From Prevotella sp. (GTDB lineage Bacteria; Bacteroidota; Bacteroidia; Bacteroidales; Bacteroidaceae): 64,000 bases of DNA. Shown here piece by piece: positions 60,895 to 64,000 of the stretch. Position 1 is the first letter of the stretch. Each line of letters opens with the position of its first letter. The position numbers and the translations under genes were made by a program. A model generated the notes under the pieces. That model searched no databases, had not been told where the DNA came from, and saw only the letters and a program-made list of their open reading frames with translations. The DNA lies in contig JAEEWT010000005.1 of the NCBI GenBank assembly GCA_016287755.1, positions 121,001-185,000 of the forward strand. The letters run 5' to 3'.

Positions 60895-62541
60895 TTATTC
60901 AAATACGAAGTCTTGCAACGTGCACAAGGACTTCTCTTTCGTATCCGACTTAAAGATAAAATAGATGGCATGCAAGCCAACCAGCTGACCGGGATTGTCG
61001 ATCTTGGCAAATACTTCCGTGGGGGTTTTCGGCATGTCGGCCTTCAGGTCGATCTTACCTATCAGCTTACCTCCTTGTGAAATCCAAGGACGATCACTCA
61101 TAATCTCAATGGTGCCATCAACTCCCTCAGGAATGAGATTCAGTGCCAATTGCAATGAGCCTGTCAACTTTTCGGCGTCGAACAGGAAATACTTATAGCC
61201 TACAATGGAGCCATCGGTATTGTTCACCACACGATTGGTGTTATTCTTCAGGTCGTAGGGCTCGTCAAAGTTGGAATCGGTACCATAAGAGGCTTCGACA
61301 TAGGAACCGAAGAAGGTGTTGTCGGGCCACGCATGAATAGCTGGCTTTGGACCTGTCAGCCAACAGGCGATAGCGGCGGAATGACGCTCGAAGGGATTGA
61401 GACCTTGAAGAGCAAAACCATTGCTGTTGTATTCTCCCTCTGAAATCTCTACCTTACCACCTTCGCCTTCTTCAACCTTGACACTGATGGGAGCCACCAT
61501 GGCCTGACGGGCATACTCGTTCGTACCGGTCTGACGGTGATAGAAGACATACCACTGACCGTTGATCTCGCAGATGCTACCGTGGGTATTACCATCGGGT
61601 ACGGCCGAGGCTATCACATTGCCTTGTTCGTCTTTCTCTCGTGCACGACCGTCGATGATGGTTCCTCCGTAGGTCCACGGACCTAAGGGATGATCACTAT
61701 AGGCGTAGGCTAAGGTGTAGTTCGAAGTGGGAAGACCGAACTCGCCTTCCTCAGTAAAACGACTGTAGATGAATACGTACTTGTCTTTGATCTTACGGAT
61801 CGACGAGGCTTCAAAGAACTTAAACTTTCCTGGTTGTTTATGACCAGGTATCATGTCCTCCACAATCTTAGTTCCGGGTTTCACAGTTGCCATCGTGGTG
61901 GGATCAAACTCGGCGGCATACGAACGTTCAAAGCCCCAGTAGCCATATACACGACCGTCGTCATCGACAAACACAGCGGGGTCGAACTGTAACACACCAT
62001 CCACCAGGTTGGGATTCTCCTTACTCCAGTTGCAAATCTCGAAAGGACCGTCGGGTCGGTCGCTCTTGGCAATCAGTCCGTTCCTGCCACCACTCTGGTC
62101 ATTGGGGAAGAGATAGTAGGTTTTCTTACCCGTGCTGTCGGTCACCAAGGTAACATCTGGGGCATACAACACATCTGCCGTTCCAGCCGAGTCGAAGGGC
62201 TCGCCCTTGGCATTCTTGTCAACCACGAGGATAACCCCGTCGTAACGCCAGTTGTTCAGACTGTCAACAGAGGCCGACCATACCACCTGATCTCTTCCAC
62301 AATACTCGGTCTTCAGGTTATCGTGCGAACCATAGATATAGACGCGCTGCCTACCAGGCTGATCAGGATCCTCAAACACATAGGGTTCTCCATCGGGAAT
62401 ATGTTCCCAAAGGGGAAGGTACGGATTACCAACAGTGGTCAAACCAGACTCTGTTGTCTGTGTCTGCTGACTGCAGGATGATAAGGTCATCGCTGCACAG
62501 CACGCAGTTGTTACAATCATGTTCAGGTTTTTCATTTTCAT
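60895..62541 (-). CDS. glycoside hydrolase family 43 lipoprotein
   Basis: A 548-residue lipoprotein (lipobox LSSCS) with a GH43 five-bladed propeller. Likely catalytic residues are an Asp at the start of blade 1 (HIPDGEPYVFED), the modulator Asp in LQFDPAVFVDDDG and the acid Glu in FFEASSIRK. The last ~150 residues are a beta-sandwich resembling CBM6. GH43 enzymes remove arabinose or xylose from plant polysaccharides. It stands alone, with no Sus-like genes near it. Exact linkage unknown. Start 62541 or 62535. Confidence 0.85.
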   Translation of the reverse strand: MKMKNLNMIVTTACCAAMTLSSCSQQTQTTESGLTTVGNPYLPLWEHIPDGEPYVFEDPDQPGRQRVYIYGSHDNLKTEYCGRDQVVWSASVDSLNNWRYDGVILVVDKNAKGEPFDSAGTADVLYAPDVTLVTDSTGKKTYYLFPNDQSGGRNGLIAKSDRPDGPFEICNWSKENPNLVDGVLQFDPAVFVDDDGRVYGYWGFERSYAAEFDPTTMATVKPGTKIVEDMIPGHKQPGKFKFFEASSIRKIKDKYVFIYSRFTEEGEFGLPTSNYTLAYAYSDHPLGPWTYGGTIIDGRAREKDEQGNVIASAVPDGNTHGSICEINGQWYVFYHRQTGTNEYARQAMVAPISVKVEEGEGGKVEISEGEYNSNGFALQGLNPFERHSAAIACWLTGPKPAIHAWPDNTFFGSYVEASYGTDSNFDEPYDLKNNTNRVVNNTDGSIVGYKYFLFDAEKLTGSLQLALNLIPEGVDGTIEIMSDRPWISQGGKLIGKIDLKADMPKTPTEVFAKIDNPGQLVGLHAIYFIFKSDTKEKSLCTLQDFVFE

Positions 62542-62604
62542 TCCGTTTAGCAAAAGCATGACCTTTCTCGTCATGCGGTGTAATAGTTAATAAATATAAT
62601 AAGG

Positions 62605-62641
62605 TAAAAAGAGAGTGGTATGAACTACATGTTCATACCAC
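62605..62641 (-). terminator. terminator overlapping the fabG stop codon
   Basis: GTGGTATGAAC (read leftward from 62641) pairs with GTTCATACCAC (62615-62625) around five bases, followed by TCTCTTTTT. The hairpin includes the last codons and the TAG of fabG. Confidence 0.75.
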
Positions 62642-63362
62642 CATCTACTTGGATTACCTGACCGCTGACATAGCTGGAGAGATCGCTCGCCAGATAAACG
62701 GCGGTGTTGGCAATATCATCTACAGTACCACCACGACGAAGAGGAATCTTGTTGATCCATTCCTTGCGGATATCATCTGGCAGCGCCTGTGTCATGGCTG
62801 TATCAATGAAACCGGGAGCAATGGCGTTTGCACGGATACCCTTCGGGCCCATCTCCTGTCCAATACTCTTTGCCAAAGCAATAAGACCGGCTTTCGAAGC
62901 GGCATAGTTAGCCTGACCAGCATTGCCATGAACACCAACGACAGACGACATGTTGATGATGGAACCGCCACGCTGGCGCATCATCACCGGCACACAGGCA
63001 TGAATGAAGTTGAAAGCACTCTTCAGGTTCACGGCAATCACTGCATCCCACTGCTGCTCAGTCATACGGAGCATCAGTCCGTCTTTGGTAATACCTGCAT
63101 TGTTCACCAGGATATCAATACTGCCGAACTCCTCTTTTACCTGCTTCACCACCTCTTCGGTCTGGGCAAAGTCAGCTGCATTGGAAGCATAGCTCTTGGC
63201 CTTCACACCAATGGCAGCAATCTCACTCTCTGTTTCCTGGTTTACCTCCAGATCGGTGAACGCAATGTTAGCACCTTCTGCAGCAAATCTCAACGCGATG
63301 GCCTTGCCGATACCGCGTGCAGCACCTGTAATCAGGGCTGTCTTACCTTCTAATAATCCCAT
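62625..63362 (-). CDS. fabG: 3-oxoacyl-[acyl-carrier-protein] reductase
   Basis: A 245-residue NADPH-dependent reductase of fatty-acid elongation. TGAARGIG cofactor loop, NNAG, catalytic Ser in NMSSVVG and YAASK, and the FabG C-terminus YVSGQVIQVDGGMNM are all present. It lies 27 bp after the TetR gene, which probably regulates it. Confidence 0.93.
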   Translation of the reverse strand: MGLLEGKTALITGAARGIGKAIALRFAAEGANIAFTDLEVNQETESEIAAIGVKAKSYASNAADFAQTEEVVKQVKEEFGSIDILVNNAGITKDGLMLRMTEQQWDAVIAVNLKSAFNFIHACVPVMMRQRGGSIINMSSVVGVHGNAGQANYAASKAGLIALAKSIGQEMGPKGIRANAIAPGFIDTAMTQALPDDIRKEWINKIPLRRGGTVDDIANTAVYLASDLSSYVSGQVIQVDGGMNM

Positions 63363-63389
63363 TGTTTTTTCTATTTGATTAATTGAATA

Positions 63390-63986
63390 TTATACTCTTC
63401 CATTGGCCTTTCCCAAAGCACCATAGACGAACTTGGCCACCAAAGGCTTACTGGTCTCAGGAGTCATACCATGACCCAAACGACCGCAGATGTAGGGAAC
63501 TTCAAGACCTTTGATACAATAGTGCGTGATATCCGCCACCAGTTCAACATTGTCAATCTCAAACTCACCAGCCGCCTTACCTTCCGTATAGACCTTACGG
63601 AAGATTTCCAACTCGTCTTCATCGAAGTTCTTGCGCACCTTCTCCACCATCCAGATATTACGGAAGAAAGCTGCACGAAGATTACCATTACGCATCACCG
63701 TCTCTTTGATCATGTTGAGATGGGTGTAAATCAACTCGATAATCTTGTCCTGAGGACGGATCTTCTTGGCCGCTACCTCGTCCATCTTATCGGATAAACG
63801 CTCCAGCTCACTCTCGATGACAGCGTAATAGACATCTTCCTTGCTCTTGAAATAAGTGTAAAGGGTGCGACGACCTTTGCCAGAAGCCACAGCGATATCA
63901 TTCATGGTCGTGTTCTCAAGACCATTCTTCGCAAACAACTGACGAGCCACATCTACTAACTTCTGTCTGGTTTTAGATATTGACAT
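63390..63986 (-). CDS. TetR/AcrR family transcriptional regulator
   Basis: A 198-residue repressor-type regulator with an N-terminal HTH (RQKLVDVARQLFAKNGLENTTMNDIAVASGKGRRTLYTYFKSKEDV) and a helical ligand domain. The start is supported by AAGGAGG on the minus strand just upstream. Its position before fabG suggests control of fatty-acid synthesis in response to an acyl-CoA or similar ligand, which is inference. Confidence 0.9.
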   Translation of the reverse strand: MSISKTRQKLVDVARQLFAKNGLENTTMNDIAVASGKGRRTLYTYFKSKEDVYYAVIESELERLSDKMDEVAAKKIRPQDKIIELIYTHLNMIKETVMRNGNLRAAFFRNIWMVEKVRKNFDEDELEIFRKVYTEGKAAGEFEIDNVELVADITHYCIKGLEVPYICGRLGHGMTPETSKPLVAKFVYGALGKANGRV

Positions 63987-64000
63987 AGATACCTCCTTTT

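Overview
The window is a stretch of chromosome from a member of the Bacteroidota, most likely the Prevotella/Segatella group. Evidence: many promoters have the Bacteroidota form (TTTG, about 20 bp, TAnnTTTG). The gene families are typical of the phylum: TonB-dependent and STN-domain outer-membrane barrels, TamB/TamL, and DUF4252, DUF4827, DUF4876, DUF4956 and DUF6850 proteins. The DHH phosphoesterase - DUF4827 - phosphoglucosamine mutase order is also typical. No rRNA, tRNA, transposase, integrase, phage gene or CRISPR array was found. Assignments come from reading translations and motifs by eye; no database search was run.

Layout. 1-303: edge of a leftward gene, a leftward promoter, a 41-codon ORF and a palindrome. 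304-14158 (all leftward): an accessory-looking run with a metal permease carrying an HMA domain, VanW-like protein, CDP-alcohol phosphotransferase, DUF3795, a GyrI-like/isochorismatase fusion, an outer-membrane barrel, several acyl/acetyltransferases, a metallopeptidase-like lipoprotein-sized protein, a decayed barrel gene and a LiaF-like protein. 14436-15326: a membrane-anchored LytTR regulator divergent from the LiaF-like gene. Three leftward promoters in this half carry the same operator-like sequence (TCTGGGAT-N4-TGCA-N6-TGTGA), two with an adjoining LytTR half-site, suggesting one LytTR regulon.

15390-29880: a C45-type amidohydrolase; flavodoxin; a probable metal-related outer-membrane operon (periplasmic HMA protein, DUF4876 lipoprotein, TonB-dependent receptor, DUF6850 barrel); an RND/MMPL exporter with a LolA-like protein and a barrel; a methyltransferase; a ZIP transporter; a GNAT. 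29922-34823: CotH-kinase, VTC-domain, DUF4956 and DUF2490 genes plus an esterase. 34842-38925: DUF418, then an ECF sigma/anti-sigma-like pair flanked by two DUF4252 proteins, then an SDR.

38926-52345: core envelope genes (glmM, DUF4827, DHH phosphoesterase, nucleotidyltransferase, tamL, tamB, RluA-type synthase, alpha/beta hydrolase). glmM contains two in-frame heptanucleotide repeat tracts. 52441-59956: two tandem paralogous cell-surface signalling modules, each sigma factor, short anti-sigma-like protein with a DUF4974/STN-like end, and STN-type outer-membrane barrel. 60138-63986: SIMPL protein, GH43 lipoprotein, and a TetR-fabG pair.
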